Of a stretch of 51,044 nt of DNA, positions 17,531-28,523 are shown piece by piece. The first letter of the stretch is position 1. Every line of letters starts with the position of its first letter. The notes beneath the pieces were generated by a model. That model saw nothing but the letters and a program-made list of their open reading frames with translations, made no database searches and was not told the origin of the DNA. This DNA is from Phocaeicola plebeius (GTDB taxonomy: Bacteria; Bacteroidota; Bacteroidia; Bacteroidales; Bacteroidaceae). The DNA lies in contig JALEPZ010000080.1 in the NCBI GenBank assembly GCA_022767125.1, positions 1 through 51,044 on the forward strand, written 5' to 3'. Position numbers and translations under genes: made by a program.

Positions 17531-18139
17531 TTATTCTTCGAAAGTGAGCGACAGCTGCCCGTCGCCCAACAGGTTGAAGGTCTTCCGATGATAAGGAGTG
17601 GGGCCGTACTCGGCAATGGCGGCACGGTGCTTACGGGTAGGATATCCTTTATTGCTCCGCCAGTCGTACTGGGGATATTCCTCCGCCAGCCGGTTCATGT
17701 ATTCGTCGCGGTAGGTCTTGGCAAGGATGGAAGCGGCGGCTATAGAAAGATACTTTCCGTCGCCTTTTACCACCGTAGTATGCGGCAGGCCGGGGTATGG
17801 AGTAAACCGGTTGCCGTCTATCAGCAAGTGCTGGGGACAGACGGTCAACTGGTCGATGGCCCGGTGCATGGCCAGGAACGACGCTTTCAGGATATTCATC
17901 CGGTCAATCTCTTCGGGGGTAACGACACCGACGGCCCATGCCAAGGCCTCGCGCTCGATGACCTCGCGCAAGGCATAGCGTTGCCGTTCGGTCAGTTGTT
18001 TGGAATCATTCAACTGCTCGTGGCGGAAATCGGGCGGCAAGACCACAGCGGCGGCATACACCGAACCGGCCAGACATCCCCGGCCTGCCTCATCGCATCC
18101 AGCCTCTATACAATCTTTATGTAAATAAGGTAACAGCAT
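17531..18139 (-). CDS. rnhB: Ribonuclease HII
   Basis: RNase HII cuts RNA in RNA-DNA hybrids and starts removal of single ribonucleotides from DNA. The 202-residue product has the family opening GCDEAGRGCLAG (Asp16-Glu17 as metal ligands), a central LLIDGNR segment with the third Asp, and SIAAASILAKTYRDEYM. The length is typical. It sits 4 bp after sufS and 11 bp before sbcD, so it is co-transcribed with Fe-S and DNA-repair genes. Confidence 0.96.
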   Translation of the reverse strand: MLLPYLHKDCIEAGCDEAGRGCLAGSVYAAAVVLPPDFRHEQLNDSKQLTERQRYALREVIEREALAWAVGVVTPEEIDRMNILKASFLAMHRAIDQLTVCPQHLLIDGNRFTPYPGLPHTTVVKGDGKYLSIAAASILAKTYRDEYMNRLAEEYPQYDWRSNKGYPTRKHRAAIAEYGPTPYHRKTFNLLGDGQLSLTFEE

Positions 18140-18143
18140 CTTC

Positions 18144-19361
18144 TTATCCGAACATTTTGCTGACCCGTTCGATACCAGCCACCAGCGTGTCTATTTCTTC
18201 ACGGGTAGAATACAGTCCCAGCGAAGCACGCACCGTGCCTTCGATGCCCAGACGGCGCATGAGCGGCTCGGCGCAGTGATGGCCGGTACGGACGGCAATG
18301 CCTAAGCGGTCGAGCAGGGTGCCCATGTCGAAGTGATGGATGTCGCCCACGAGGAACGAAATCACACCGCCCTTGTGTTCCGCTTCGCCGAAGATACGCA
18401 TTCCGGGAATCTCCTTCATACGCTGCGTGGCATAGACCGTCAGTTCGTGCTCGTAGGCAGCGATGCTGTCCATGCCGAGAGCCGACACATAGTCGAGTGC
18501 CTTGGCCAAGGCAGTAGAACCGATGTAGTCGGGCGTACCCGCCTCGAACTTGAAGGGCAGCTCGTTGAAGGTGGTCTTCTCGAAGCTGACGCTCTGTATC
18601 ATCTCTCCGCCGCCCTGGTAAGGGGGCAGCTTGTCCAACCAGTTCTCCTTTCCGTAGAGTACACCGATTCCCGTAGGCCCATAGACCTTATGTCCGCTGA
18701 ACACGTAGAAGTCGGCATCCAGTGCCTGCACGTCCACCTTCAGGTGGGGAATGCTTTGTGCTCCGTCGATGAGTACCGGTACGCCGTGAGCGTGGGCAAT
18801 CTCGATGATACGTTCCACGGGATTGATGGTCCCCAGCACGTTGGACACGTGGGCTACGGACACCAGCTTGGTCTTGGGTGAGAACAGTCGCTCGTACTCG
18901 TCCATCAGCAGTTCGCCCCGGTCGTTCATCGGGATGATCCGCAGACGGATGCCCTTACGGGCTGCCTGTAGTTGCCAGGAGACGATGTTGCTATGGTGCT
19001 CCATGACAGAGACAATCACTTCGTCACCTTCCTTCATCTGGCTGTCGGCGAAGGTGGATGCCACCAGGTTGATGCTCTCGGTGGTACCGCGCGTGAAGAC
19101 AATCTCGGAGATGCTGCGGGCGTTGATGAAGCGGCGCACCGTTTCGCGGGAGGCTTCGTGCAGGTTCGTGGCCTGCTGCGACAGAAAATGCACGCCCCGG
19201 TGGACATTGGCATTCACGGAATAGTATTCGTCGGCGATGGACTCGACCACACAACGGGGTTTCTGGGTAGTGGCGCCGTTGTCGAGATAGACCAACGGCT
19301 TGCCATAGACTTCTCGTCCCAGAATCGGGAAGTCCTCGCGTATTCGGTTGATGTCGTACAT
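18144..19361 (-). CDS. sufS: Cysteine desulfurase SufS
   Basis: SufS is a PLP enzyme that takes sulfur from cysteine as a protein persulfide for Fe-S cluster assembly. The 405-residue product has the PLP lysine at 225 (FSGHKVYGPTG) and the active-site Cys363 in RTGHHCAEPL, the group II (SufS/CsdA) signature. No sufE or sufU sulfur-transfer partner lies in the window. The gene is the fourth of sufBCDS and follows sufD after 12 bp. Confidence 0.97.
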   Translation of the reverse strand: MYDINRIREDFPILGREVYGKPLVYLDNGATTQKPRCVVESIADEYYSVNANVHRGVHFLSQQATNLHEASRETVRRFINARSISEIVFTRGTTESINLVASTFADSQMKEGDEVIVSVMEHHSNIVSWQLQAARKGIRLRIIPMNDRGELLMDEYERLFSPKTKLVSVAHVSNVLGTINPVERIIEIAHAHGVPVLIDGAQSIPHLKVDVQALDADFYVFSGHKVYGPTGIGVLYGKENWLDKLPPYQGGGEMIQSVSFEKTTFNELPFKFEAGTPDYIGSTALAKALDYVSALGMDSIAAYEHELTVYATQRMKEIPGMRIFGEAEHKGGVISFLVGDIHHFDMGTLLDRLGIAVRTGHHCAEPLMRRLGIEGTVRASLGLYSTREEIDTLVAGIERVSKMFG

Positions 19362-19373
19362 ATACGGGTCTCC

Positions 19374-20720
19374 TTATTTACAGATGGCACATCCCTGACA
19401 CTTGTTCAGCTCTCCGCGGAAACGCTTCTCGACCAACAGGTGCAGGCGGTCCTTCAAGGCCTCCATCCGAATCTGGTCGATGACTTCGTTGACAAAGGCG
19501 AACATCAGCAACAAGCGGGCTTCCTTCAGGCTGATGCCACGCTGCTGCATGTAGAACAGGGCGTTCTCATCCAGCTGTCCTACCGTTGCCCCGTGCGAGC
19601 ATTTCACGTCGTCGGCATAGATTTCCAGCTGCGGCTGGGTGTACATGCGGGCTTCGCGGGTGGCGCAGATGTTGCGGTTGGTCTGCTGGGAGTTGGTGTG
19701 CTGCGCTCCTTCGCGTACCAGCACTTTCCCGGCAAAGGCACCTGTCGCCTGGTCGTCCAGCACATACTTGAACAGCTCATTGCTGGTGCAGTCGGGCACT
19801 TGGTGGTCGATAAACGTGTGGTTGTCCACTTGCTCGTTCTTGTCGGCAATCGCCATGCCGCAGAGGTTGATTTCCGCTCCGCGTCCTGCCAGGGTCACCT
19901 CGGTGGTATTGCGGGTGGTGCCGTTGTGGAGGGTCATGCCGTTCAGCAGGACATTGCTGTCTGCCTCCTGGCGCACATAGAGGTTGTTGAAACGCACGGT
20001 GCTCTCGTGGGTTTCTTCCAGTTCATAGAGGTCGAGCACGGCATTCTCGCCGACAAAGACTTCGGCCACCTGTGTGGACAGGAAGTTCACATGGTCCATG
20101 GCATGGTCGCACACCAGCAGTTTGGCCTGTGCGCCTTCCTCCAGGACAATGAGTACCCGGCGGTTGACCATGAAATCGACATCGGCCCGCAGGATGTTGA
20201 CCAGTTGGATGGGCTTTTCCATCACTACATTGCGGGGGACGTACATCAGCACACCGTCTTGGGCGAACATCGTGTTGAAGGCGGTGACGGCATCCTTCGA
20301 CGTGTCCGCCAGTTTGCCGTAAAACCGTTTCACCAGGTCGGGATGTTGCTGTGCCATATCGCGCAGACTGCCGAAGAGCACTCCCTCGGGCAGGGCGGCC
20401 GAAGGCTGTACGTGCTTGTAGAAGGCATCGTTGACCACGAAGTAGAGCGAAGTGCTCATGTTCGGCACATCGCACTTGAACACCTCGTAGGGGTTGACCG
20501 GTATCTCCAGTCGGTTGAGGTTGAGGCCATAGTCGGGAGCGAAGCAATCGCCTACCTCGGTGTATTTGTACTTTTCCTGCTTTCGCGTGGGGAAGCCTGC
20601 CCGTTCGAAATCGGCAAAGGCCCGTGCCCGGGGCGCATTCAGCACCTCGGAGCTGTGCCGGCAGATCATCGCCTCACACTGCGAGAAAAGGTCGATATAT
20701 TGCTGTTCTGCTTTCATCAT
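19374..20720 (-). CDS. sufD: Fe-S assembly scaffold subunit SufD
   Basis: SufD pairs with SufB and SufC in the scaffold complex that builds Fe-S clusters. The 448-residue product has the parallel beta-helix core typical of SufB/SufD and the C-terminal helical segment (CSHGATVGQLDENALFYMQQ). That segment includes the conserved ATVG and the QQRGIS turn shared with SufB. It ends in CQGCAIC, an unusual Cys-rich tail (GELNKCQGCAICK) that is not needed for the fold. It follows sufC after 45 bp. Confidence 0.95.
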   Translation of the reverse strand: MMKAEQQYIDLFSQCEAMICRHSSEVLNAPRARAFADFERAGFPTRKQEKYKYTEVGDCFAPDYGLNLNRLEIPVNPYEVFKCDVPNMSTSLYFVVNDAFYKHVQPSAALPEGVLFGSLRDMAQQHPDLVKRFYGKLADTSKDAVTAFNTMFAQDGVLMYVPRNVVMEKPIQLVNILRADVDFMVNRRVLIVLEEGAQAKLLVCDHAMDHVNFLSTQVAEVFVGENAVLDLYELEETHESTVRFNNLYVRQEADSNVLLNGMTLHNGTTRNTTEVTLAGRGAEINLCGMAIADKNEQVDNHTFIDHQVPDCTSNELFKYVLDDQATGAFAGKVLVREGAQHTNSQQTNRNICATREARMYTQPQLEIYADDVKCSHGATVGQLDENALFYMQQRGISLKEARLLLMFAFVNEVIDQIRMEALKDRLHLLVEKRFRGELNKCQGCAICK

Positions 20721-20765
20721 TCTTTGCGTCGTTGAAAAAGGTTGAACATGTTCCAGGGGTTATCT

Positions 20766-21521
20766 TTACATCTCACCCAGTTCCTTCTTGATCCAGTCGT
20801 AGCCTTTTTCTTCCAGTTCCAGGGCCAGTTCGGGACCGGCCGTCTTGACAATGCGTCCCTTGTAGAGCACGTGTACGATGTCGGGCTTGATGTAGTCCAG
20901 CAACCGCTGGTAGTGGGTGATGACAATGCAGCTGGTTTGGGGGGTCTTCAGCTTGTTCACGCCCTCTGCCACGATGCGCAAGGCATCAATGTCCAAACCG
21001 GAATCTGTTTCGTCGAGGATGCTCAGCTTCGGTTCGAGCATGGCCATCTGGAAGATTTCGTTGCGTTTCTTTTCGCCACCCGAGAAGCCTTCGTTCACCG
21101 AGCGGTTAGCAAGTTTGCTGTCCAGTTCAACGATCTCGCGCTTCTGGCGCATCAGCTTCAGGAACTCGCTGGCCGTGAGTGCCGGTTTCCCTTCATACTT
21201 GCGCTTCTCGTTGACGGCGGCCCGCATGAAGTTCACCATACTGACACCAGGAATTTCCACCGGGTACTGGAACGACAGGAACAGTCCGGCATGGCTGCGG
21301 TCGGCCGGTTCCATCGCCAGGAGGTCTTTACCGTCGAAGGTCACCGTTCCTTTGGTCACTTCGTAGGCAGGATGTCCCACCAGGACATTGCTCAACGTAC
21401 TCTTGCCCGATCCGTTCGGACCCATGATGGCATGCACCTCGCCTGACTTGACCGACAGGTTAATGCCCTTCAGTATTTCTTTGCCATTGATACTGGCATG
21501 TAAGTCTTTTATTTCTAACAT
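20766..21521 (-). CDS. sufC: Fe-S assembly ATPase SufC
   Basis: SufC is the ABC-type ATPase that powers SufBCD. The 251 residues contain Walker A GPNGSGKS at 34-41, the family-specific signature [11 protein letters not shown], Walker [17 protein letters not shown] and an H-loop in [10 protein letters not shown]. It is soluble, with no membrane segments, which separates it from transporter ATPases. It lies 18 bp after sufB. Confidence 0.98.
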   Translation of the reverse strand: MLEIKDLHASINGKEILKGINLSVKSGEVHAIMGPNGSGKSTLSNVLVGHPAYEVTKGTVTFDGKDLLAMEPADRSHAGLFLSFQYPVEIPGVSMVNFMRAAVNEKRKYEGKPALTASEFLKLMRQKREIVELDSKLANRSVNEGFSGGEKKRNEIFQMAMLEPKLSILDETDSGLDIDALRIVAEGVNKLKTPQTSCIVITHYQRLLDYIKPDIVHVLYKGRIVKTAGPELALELEEKGYDWIKKELGEM

Positions 21522-21539
21522 AGCTGTATTGTTTTCTTC

Positions 21540-22991
21540 TTATCCTACACTGCCTTCCAACGATACCGACAGCAACTTCTGTGCTTCTACGGCAAACTCC
21601 ATGGGCAGCTTGTTCAGCACTTCCTTGGCATAACCGTTCACAATCAGTCCCACCGCATCTTCTGTGGTGATGCCGCGCTGGTTGCAGTAGAATATCTGGT
21701 CTTCTGAAATCTTGGAAGTCGTGGCCTCGTGTTCCACGACGGCCGTCTCATTGTGAATATCCATATAAGGGAACGTGTGGGCCCCACAATGACTGCCCAG
21801 CAGCAGCGAGTCGCACTGGCTGTAGTTGCGGGCATTGTCTGCCCGCTCGGCCACACGCACCAGTCCGCGATAGGAGTTCTGGCTCTTTCCGGCACTGATG
21901 CCCTTGCTCACGATGGTAGAACGCGTGTTCTTGCCCAGGTGGATCATCTTCGTGCCCGTATCGGCCTGCTGGTAGTTGTTGGTCACTGCCACCGAATAGA
22001 ATTCGGCCGTAGAGTTGTCGCCGCTCAGGATACAGCTGGGATATTTCCACGTGATGGCAGAACCGGTTTCCACCTGTGTCCACGACAGCTTGCTGTCTGC
22101 GCCCTTGCAGTTACCGCGTTTGGTGACGAAGTTGTAGACCCCTCCTTTGCCTTCGGCATCACCTGGATACCAGTTCTGTACGGTAGAGTATTTCACCTCT
22201 GCACGGTTCATCACCACGATTTCCACAATGGCGGCATGGAGCTGGTTTTCGTCGCGCATCGGGGCCGTGCAGCCTTCCAGGTAGGAAACATAACTGTCAT
22301 CGTCGGCCACGATCAGTGTCCGCTCGAACTGTCCCGTATTGGCGGCATTGATGCGGAAGTAGGTAGAAAGTTCCATCGGGCAGCGCACTCCTTTCGGAAT
22401 GTAGACGAACGATCCGTCGCTGAACACCGCCGAGTTGAGGGCGGCGAAGAAATTGTCACGGTAGCCCACCACCGAACCCAAGTACTTCTTCACCAGGTCG
22501 GGATGTTCGCGCACGGCTTCACTGATGGAACAGAAGATGATGCCCTTCTCCATCAGGGTTTCCTTGAAAGTGGTCTTGACGGACACCGAGTCCATCACGG
22601 CATCCACCGCCATTCCGCTCAAAGCCAGCCGTTCTTCCAAAGGGATGCCCAGTTTGTCGAAGGTCTTGATGAGTTCTGGATCTACTTCGTCCAGACTTTT
22701 CGGCCCGTCTTTCTTTCGGGTCGGGTCGGCATAATAGGAAATGGCCTGGTAGTCAATTTCAGGAATGGTGAGATGTGCCCAAGTAGGCATCTCCTGTGTC
22801 TGCCAGTAACGGAACGCCTTCAGGCGAAAATCGAGCAGCCAGTCCGGCTCCCCCTTCTTTTCCGAGATAAGCCGCACCACGTCTTCATTCAGTCCCTTGT
22901 CGATGATGTCGGTATGCACATCGGTGGTGAAGCCGTACTTGTACTTCTCCTGCGTCAGTTCCTTTACATATTTATTGGGTTCTGTTTGCAT
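21540..22991 (-). CDS. sufB: Fe-S assembly scaffold SufB
   Basis: SufB is the main scaffold on which Fe-S clusters are built from SufS-derived sulfur. The 483-residue product shows conserved family blocks ([78 protein letters not shown]). Its length is typical. It follows cvpA after 12 bp, so the suf genes are apparently driven from the upstream rimP promoter or from an internal promoter I could not see. Confidence 0.98.
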   Translation of the reverse strand: MQTEPNKYVKELTQEKYKYGFTTDVHTDIIDKGLNEDVVRLISEKKGEPDWLLDFRLKAFRYWQTQEMPTWAHLTIPEIDYQAISYYADPTRKKDGPKSLDEVDPELIKTFDKLGIPLEERLALSGMAVDAVMDSVSVKTTFKETLMEKGIIFCSISEAVREHPDLVKKYLGSVVGYRDNFFAALNSAVFSDGSFVYIPKGVRCPMELSTYFRINAANTGQFERTLIVADDDSYVSYLEGCTAPMRDENQLHAAIVEIVVMNRAEVKYSTVQNWYPGDAEGKGGVYNFVTKRGNCKGADSKLSWTQVETGSAITWKYPSCILSGDNSTAEFYSVAVTNNYQQADTGTKMIHLGKNTRSTIVSKGISAGKSQNSYRGLVRVAERADNARNYSQCDSLLLGSHCGAHTFPYMDIHNETAVVEHEATTSKISEDQIFYCNQRGITTEDAVGLIVNGYAKEVLNKLPMEFAVEAQKLLSVSLEGSVG

Positions 22992-23003
22992 ATCTGTCTC
23001 TTT

Positions 23004-23513
23004 CTATATCTCAGTTTCTAATAGTTGCTCTGTAACCGTCTTTACAGCGGGCATAAATACCCCCGAGAACTTTTCCAGCGGATAGTAGAACGCTGAAGAT
23101 TCCTTGACTGTTCCGGCGATTAACTCATTTTTCGAATCCATAAATTCCACTAACTGAATGAACAGGCTGGCCACCAGCAGATACTTGATGGCACCCAGTC
23201 CGGCTCCCAGCCAGCGGTTGACAAAGCCCAACTTGATCAATTCAAGTGTCTTGGTCAACATATAGGCCACTATGGACAAGCCGATGGGCACTACCATCCA
23301 AATCAGGAAAAAGGCCAACACCTGGCCAAAACCGACAGATGTCCCCATCTTGACTGCCAGGTATTCACCGGCCGCACCAAACAGGGCACGAGCAATGAAC
23401 AGCCCCGCCACCAGCCCCACCAGACTGGCCACTTGACGGACCAGTCCTTTCATGAATCCCTGAATGGCCCCCAGCAGGAACACTCCTGCTATAATCATAT
23501 CTATCGTTTCCAT
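23004..23513 (-). CDS. CvpA-family membrane protein
   Basis: This 169-residue protein has four predicted membrane helices (about 3-22, 28-48, 62-85 and 100-122) and the CvpA family opening IDMIIAGVFLLGAIQGFMKGLVRQ. CvpA was named for colicin V production in E. coli; its broader role is in envelope integrity and is not well defined. It sits between infB and sufB in the same operon. The C-terminal 50 residues are soluble and include a putative amphipathic helix. Confidence 0.9.
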   Translation of the reverse strand: METIDMIIAGVFLLGAIQGFMKGLVRQVASLVGLVAGLFIARALFGAAGEYLAVKMGTSVGFGQVLAFFLIWMVVPIGLSIVAYMLTKTLELIKLGFVNRWLGAGLGAIKYLLVASLFIQLVEFMDSKNELIAGTVKESSAFYYPLEKFSGVFMPAVKTVTEQLLETEI

Positions 23514-23552
23514 CGTTTAAATGATGAATGAAGAATTTTCTTCATTTTTCAT

Positions 23553-26500
23553 TTATAATGTTGCTTTCACTTCCACTTCTTCGTAGGTCTCGATGACATC
23601 GTTTACCTTCAAATCGTTGCAGTTGGTCAGGCTGATACCACATTCGAAGTTAGTACCTACTTCCTTCACATCGTCCTTGAAACGCTTCAGGGCATTGATG
23701 GAGCCGGTGAACACCACAATACCATCACGGATAACACGGGCCTTGTCGGTACGCTTCACCTTACCTGTCTTAACCATGGCACCGGCCACAAGGCCGACCT
23801 TACTGATATTGAAGACTTCACGCACTTCGATGGTAGCAGTCACCTGCTCCTTCAGCGTAGGTGCCAACATACCTTCCATGGCCGCCTTCACTTCTTCGAT
23901 GGCATCGTAGATGATGGAATACTTGCGGATATCCACACCTTCCTGCTCTGCCTGCTTGGCTGCCTGCGACGACGGACGTACCTGGAAGCCGACGATGATG
24001 GCGTTCGAGGCCGCTGCCAGCGAAACGTCGGACTCGGAAATCTGTCCCACGCCCTTGTGGATGACATTCACCTGAATCTTGTCGGTCGACAACTTGATGA
24101 GCGAGTCGCTCAAGGCTTCTACCGAACCGTCCACGTCGCCCTTGACGATGACATTCAGTTCGTGGAAGTCGCCCAAAGCCAGACGACGGCCCACTTCGTC
24201 GAGAGTCAGCATCTTCTGCGTGCGCAGCCCCTGTTCGCGAGCCAGCTGCTCACGCTTGTTGGCAATCTCACGGGCCTCCTGGTCAGAATCGAATACATGG
24301 AAGGTATCCCCTGCCGCAGGAGCACCATTCAAGCCCAGAATCAGGACCGGTTCGGAAGGACCGGCTTCCTTCAGCCGCTGGTTACGCTCATTGAACATGG
24401 CCTTGACCTTGCCATAGGACGTACCAGCCAATACGATATCACCGACATGGAGCGTACCATTGGACACCAGTACGGTGGCCACATAGCCCCGTCCTTTGTC
24501 GAGCGAAGATTCGATAATGGAACCCGTCGCCTTGCGGTTGGGGTTGGCCTTCAGTTCCAGCATTTCGGCTTCCAGCAGCACTTTTTCCAACAGTTCCTTC
24601 ACCCCGATACCTTTCTTGGCCGAGATGTCTTGCGACTGGTACTTTCCTCCCCATTCCTCCACAAGGAAGTTCATGGCAGCCAGTTCCTCTTTAATCTTGT
24701 CGGGATTGGCGTTCGGCTTATCTATCTTGTTGATGGCAAACACGATGGGGACACCGGCAGCCATGGCATGATTGATGGCCTCCTTGGTCTGCGGCATCAC
24801 ATTGTCATCGGCGGCAACGATGATGATGACCACGTCGGTCACCTTCGCTCCGCGCGCACGCATGGCAGTAAACGCCTCGTGACCCGGCGTGTCCAAGAAG
24901 GTAATGCGACGTCCGTCCTCCAGCTTCACATTGTAGGCACCGATGTGCTGCGTAATGCCACCCGCTTCGCCGGCAATCACATTCGCCTTACGGATATAGT
25001 CGAGCAAAGAAGTCTTACCATGGTCCACGTGACCCATCACCGTCACAATCGGCGCACGCGGCTGGAGGTCTTCTTCATCATCCTCCTCTTCCTCAATGGC
25101 CTGAGCCACCTCGGCACTGACGTATTCCGTCTTATAACCGAACTCTTCGGCTACCAGGTTGATGGTTTCCGCATCCAGACGCTGGTTGATGGAAACCATA
25201 ATTCCCACACTCATACAGGTAGAGATGACCTGCGTCACGGAAATGTCCATCATGTTGGCCAATTCGTTGGCCGTAACGAATTCCGTCAGCTTCAGCACCT
25301 TGCTTTCTTCCAGTTCCAGCTCTTCCTGTTCCAGCTGACGGTTCTGGATGTTCTCGCGCTTCTCCTTGCGGTACTTGGCCGCCTTGTTCTTCCCCTTGTT
25401 GGTCAGGCGTGCCAGTGTTTCTTTCACCTGCTTGGCCACATCTTCGTCGCTGACCTCCTGCTTGGGCACCGGTTTCTTGCTGAAACGGTCCTTATTGTGC
25501 TTTCCGCCCTGTCCGCCAGGTACATTGCCCGCTTTCGGCGACTTGTCTCCACGCTGGCTGCCACCGGCAGGCATGGCCGCAGCCGCCACGTCCACCTTTT
25601 CCTTATTGATACGGTTACGCTTTTTCTTTTTCGCTTCTTCCGCTCCGGCCGTCTTGTCCTGCTTGTCATCCGTCTTACGGATTTCCTTGATGATGGCATC
25701 CTTCATCTGTTTGCGCTGTTCCTGGCGCAACTTGTCTTTTTCCTCCCGTTCTTTCTTCTTCTCTTCCCTCGACTTCTTCTTGGGACGGGTAGACTGGTTC
25801 AGGGCAGCAAGATCAATCTGCCCCACGACATTGATTTTCGACTTGAATTCGGTCGGACGAATCTTAAATACTTCGTCTTCTTTCCGTTGCACACTCTCAG
25901 TGGCTTGTGATTCTTTCTTTTCTTCCATCCGTATAGGTTTGGTATCTGTTTCCCGGTTGACCGGCTGTATCAGTTGTTGTTGTACTTCATTTTTTTCTGT
26001 TAGTTGCTGGCGGGTTGGCTGATTTACCTCCGGTTGTCCAGTCTTCGGCAATTCCTCTATCTGAACCTCGGAGACAGTAGCAGTTGACTCCTGAGCCTGT
26101 TCGGCCACAGGCTGGGCTTCCACTTCCGGAGCCACCTCGGGCACAACGGCCTTGGGTGTTTCCTCGGCAGCGGCAACCGGAGTTGTCTCGTCAATCGTCT
26201 TCACTGTCTCCTTACCACTCTTCACTGGTTCTTCAGCAGGTTCCACCACAGCCGGCTTTACCTTCTTTTTCCGTAAGCTATCCAAGTCAATTTTCCCCAC
26301 AGGCTTAAATTTCGGGCGAATATCTTCGGGTACCCTCGTCTCTATTTCCACAGTCCGCTGCGCAGTTGCCGCAGCCACCTTCACCCTGTCTTTTCCCTGT
26401 CGTCCTTGAGAAATTTTTTCCGACTCTATCTTCAAATCCTTGTCCTTGCTGAAAGCTTTCACAAGCAAGGCATATTGTTCATCTGTTATCTTGGCATTCG

Positions 26501-26600
26501 GATTGGCCTCCACGGAATAGCCCTTCTTCTGCAAGAAGTCAACCACGGTGGAGATTCCTACATTCAAATCTCTGGTTACTTTATTCAATCGTATGGTCAT
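23553..26600 (-). CDS. infB: Translation initiation factor IF-2
   Basis: IF-2 is the GTPase that brings initiator fMet-tRNA to the ribosome. From the ATG at 26600 the protein is 1,015 residues. It has an N-terminal IF2_N domain ([27 protein letters not shown]) and a long, low-complexity Lys/Glu/Ala-rich linker (about 90-420). The G domain has G1 GHVDHGKT at 523-530, DTPGHE and NKID. Two beta-barrel domains and the fMet-tRNA-binding C terminus follow. An upstream in-frame ATG at 26696 would add 32 residues encoded by the leader hairpin, and it was rejected because MTIRLNK is the typical family start. A 129-bp leader separates it from nusA. Confidence 0.97.
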   Translation of the reverse strand: MTIRLNKVTRDLNVGISTVVDFLQKKGYSVEANPNAKITDEQYALLVKAFSKDKDLKIESEKISQGRQGKDRVKVAAATAQRTVEIETRVPEDIRPKFKPVGKIDLDSLRKKKVKPAVVEPAEEPVKSGKETVKTIDETTPVAAAEETPKAVVPEVAPEVEAQPVAEQAQESTATVSEVQIEELPKTGQPEVNQPTRQQLTEKNEVQQQLIQPVNRETDTKPIRMEEKKESQATESVQRKEDEVFKIRPTEFKSKINVVGQIDLAALNQSTRPKKKSREEKKKEREEKDKLRQEQRKQMKDAIIKEIRKTDDKQDKTAGAEEAKKKKRNRINKEKVDVAAAAMPAGGSQRGDKSPKAGNVPGGQGGKHNKDRFSKKPVPKQEVSDEDVAKQVKETLARLTNKGKNKAAKYRKEKRENIQNRQLEQEELELEESKVLKLTEFVTANELANMMDISVTQVISTCMSVGIMVSINQRLDAETINLVAEEFGYKTEYVSAEVAQAIEEEEDDEEDLQPRAPIVTVMGHVDHGKTSLLDYIRKANVIAGEAGGITQHIGAYNVKLEDGRRITFLDTPGHEAFTAMRARGAKVTDVVIIIVAADDNVMPQTKEAINHAMAAGVPIVFAINKIDKPNANPDKIKEELAAMNFLVEEWGGKYQSQDISAKKGIGVKELLEKVLLEAEMLELKANPNRKATGSIIESSLDKGRGYVATVLVSNGTLHVGDIVLAGTSYGKVKAMFNERNQRLKEAGPSEPVLILGLNGAPAAGDTFHVFDSDQEAREIANKREQLAREQGLRTQKMLTLDEVGRRLALGDFHELNVIVKGDVDGSVEALSDSLIKLSTDKIQVNVIHKGVGQISESDVSLAAASNAIIVGFQVRPSSQAAKQAEQEGVDIRKYSIIYDAIEEVKAAMEGMLAPTLKEQVTATIEVREVFNISKVGLVAGAMVKTGKVKRTDKARVIRDGIVVFTGSINALKRFKDDVKEVGTNFECGISLTNCNDLKVNDVIETYEEVEVKATL

Positions 26601-26652
26601 AAGCAATATTAGTTTTTTAATAGAGTTGGAAATAATAATTTCAAGGCCCTTC

Positions 26653-26683
26653 TGTCGGAGGGTTCCGGACACTTTCCCCGACA
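26653..26683 (-). promoter_or_regulatory. Hairpin in the nusA-infB leader
   Basis: TGTCGG (26653-26658) pairs with CCGACA (26678-26683), with further partial G-C pairing inside, in the 129-bp gap before infB. It could be an attenuator or a processing site between nusA and infB. No T-run follows on the - strand. Function is inferred only. Confidence 0.35.
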
Positions 26684-26729
26684 ATGCAGCAGCCATTCAC
26701 GGGAAGCGTCCGGCAAGGATATCCAGTCC

Positions 26730-27989
26730 TTATTGCTTGTCAAACTCGGCTTTGACGATTCTCAATACATCATCCACCGTATTCTCTTCCAGATCCGCTT
26801 TCTCAATCAGCATTTCTCGCGGAGCGTTGAGCACGCCCTTGGCCGTATCGATGCCGATAGCTTTGATAGCATTGATGACCCATTCGTCAATTTCATCCTT
26901 GAACTCATCCAGATAAATGTCTTCGTCCATGGTGTTGCCATCCAGTTCGCGGTAAACATCGATGGTATATTCGGTCAACATGCTGGCCAACTTGATGTTC
27001 ATGCCTCCCTTACCGATGGCCAACGAAACCTCCTCGGGCTTCAGATAGACTTCGGCACGCTTCTCGTCCTCGTGCATGACAATGCTCGACACCTTGGCCG
27101 GGCTGAGGGCACGCTGGATAAAGAGGGTCGTGTTGGCAGTATAGTTGATGACATCAATATTCTCATTGCGCAATTCGCGCACGATGCCATGAATACGCGA
27201 ACCCTTCACGCCGACACATGCACCGACCGGATCGATACGGTCGTCGTAGGACTCGACAGCAATCTTAGCGCGTTCGCCCGGGATGCGGGCAATCTTCTTA
27301 ATCGTAATCAGTCCGTCGTTGATTTCAGGCACCTCCTGCTCGAACAGCCGCTGCATGAACATCGGCGAGATACGGCTCAGGATAATCTTGGGGTTATTGT
27401 TGCGGTTGTCCACCCGCTCAACGACCGCACGCGCCGTTTCTCCCTTGCGGTAGAAATCACTGGGAATCTGCTCCGTCTTGGGCAAGAGCAGTTCGTTGCC
27501 CTCATCATCGATCATCAGGATTTCCTTTTTCCAAATCTGGTAGACCTCCGCACTCACGATGGTTCCCACCTTGTCGATATACTTGTTGTACAGACTGTCT
27601 TTCTCCAGCTCCAGCACCTTGGCCGCCAATGTCTGGCGCAGATTCAGGATGGCACGCCGTCCGAACTTCAAGAAGTCCACCTGGTCGGTCACTTCTTCGC
27701 CCACCTCGTAAGAGGCATCGATCTTGCGGGCCTCACTCAACGAAATCTGCAGATTGGGATTCATCAGCTCCTCATCGTCCACCACCGAACGGTTGCGGTA
27801 AATCTCGAAATCGCCCTTGTCGGGATTCACAATCACATCATAATTCTCGTCGGTGCCGAACATTTTGGCGATAACGCTGCGGAACGACTCTTCCAGGACG
27901 CTCACCAGGGTGGTACGGTCGATATTCTTCAATTCCTTGAATTCCGAAAATGTGTCAATCAGGCTGACAGCTTCTTCTTTTTTCGCCAT
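26730..27989 (-). CDS. nusA: Transcription termination/antitermination factor NusA
   Basis: NusA binds RNA polymerase and modulates pausing, termination and antitermination. The 419-residue product has the N-terminal polymerase-binding domain (about 1-125). An S1 domain (about 130-200, VGTIVSAEVYQI) and two KH domains follow, with DPVGACVGVKGSRIHGIV and VSLAIGKGGMNIKLAS as their loops. It lacks the extra acidic C-terminal repeats found in E. coli NusA. It starts 1 bp after the rimP stop. Confidence 0.97.
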   Translation of the reverse strand: MAKKEEAVSLIDTFSEFKELKNIDRTTLVSVLEESFRSVIAKMFGTDENYDVIVNPDKGDFEIYRNRSVVDDEELMNPNLQISLSEARKIDASYEVGEEVTDQVDFLKFGRRAILNLRQTLAAKVLELEKDSLYNKYIDKVGTIVSAEVYQIWKKEILMIDDEGNELLLPKTEQIPSDFYRKGETARAVVERVDNRNNNPKIILSRISPMFMQRLFEQEVPEINDGLITIKKIARIPGERAKIAVESYDDRIDPVGACVGVKGSRIHGIVRELRNENIDVINYTANTTLFIQRALSPAKVSSIVMHEDEKRAEVYLKPEEVSLAIGKGGMNIKLASMLTEYTIDVYRELDGNTMDEDIYLDEFKDEIDEWVINAIKAIGIDTAKGVLNAPREMLIEKADLEENTVDDVLRIVKAEFDKQ

Positions 27990-27990
27990 A

Positions 27991-28458
27991 TTATTTAAAG
28001 GTAATTAAGTATTTGGTATATTTAATCTCATCGTATGTAAAAGTCACATCCTGCTGTTCCAAATGCGGACGCTTGGCACCTTCGGGCTTCACCTTTACAG
28101 TAATGGTCACCGTAAAGTGATCGGCATCGGCATCGGCCAATACACCCACGTACTTCATGCCGTCCTTGGCCAGCACCTCCACATCCTTACCAACGTAATT
28201 CAGGTATTGCTGCAGCACCTTGAAGGGCTGCCCCACCCCTGCTGATCCGACCTCGAGTTCATAATCCTCCTCCTCACGGTTCAACTTCGACTCTATGTAC
28301 CGGCTCAGCTCTACGCAGTCGTCAATCCACACCCCTTCGGCATGGTCAATTTCCACTACAATCTTGTCATCCGGGCTGACCATTACGTCTACCAGGAAGT
28401 AATCCTTTCCCTCCAGCCATTCATTGACTATTCGGGTCACAACGTTTTTATCTATCAT
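27991..28458 (-). CDS. rimP: Ribosome maturation factor RimP
   Basis: RimP assists maturation of the 30S ribosomal subunit. The 155-residue product has the two-domain layout of the family, with the characteristic block YELEVGSAGVGQPFKVLQQY. This corresponds to the E-V-S-SPG-x-x-R-P motif of other phyla, though here SPG reads SAG and the Arg is Gln. It is the first gene of the rimP-nusA-infB cluster and lies directly after a near-consensus promoter. Confidence 0.93.
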   Translation of the reverse strand: MIDKNVVTRIVNEWLEGKDYFLVDVMVSPDDKIVVEIDHAEGVWIDDCVELSRYIESKLNREEEDYELEVGSAGVGQPFKVLQQYLNYVGKDVEVLAKDGMKYVGVLADADADHFTVTITVKVKPEGAKRPHLEQQDVTFTYDEIKYTKYLITFK

Positions 28459-28523
28459 GCGTTCAGTTTATAAGAACAAAAAAAGGAGCTTAACCGCCCC
28501 TCCACCTTTCATTCATTTCGGTG

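Noticed and set aside
18972..20735. 587-codon open frame antisense to sufS/sufD
   Set aside because: It spans two well-identified genes and has no domain or signal peptide.
24057..25910. 617-codon open frame antisense to infB
   Set aside because: It results from the Lys/Glu-rich repeats and GC bias of infB; no protein family is visible.
26601..26696. 32-residue N-terminal extension of IF-2
   Set aside because: The family start MTIRLNK lies at 26600, and the extension is encoded by a leader hairpin.
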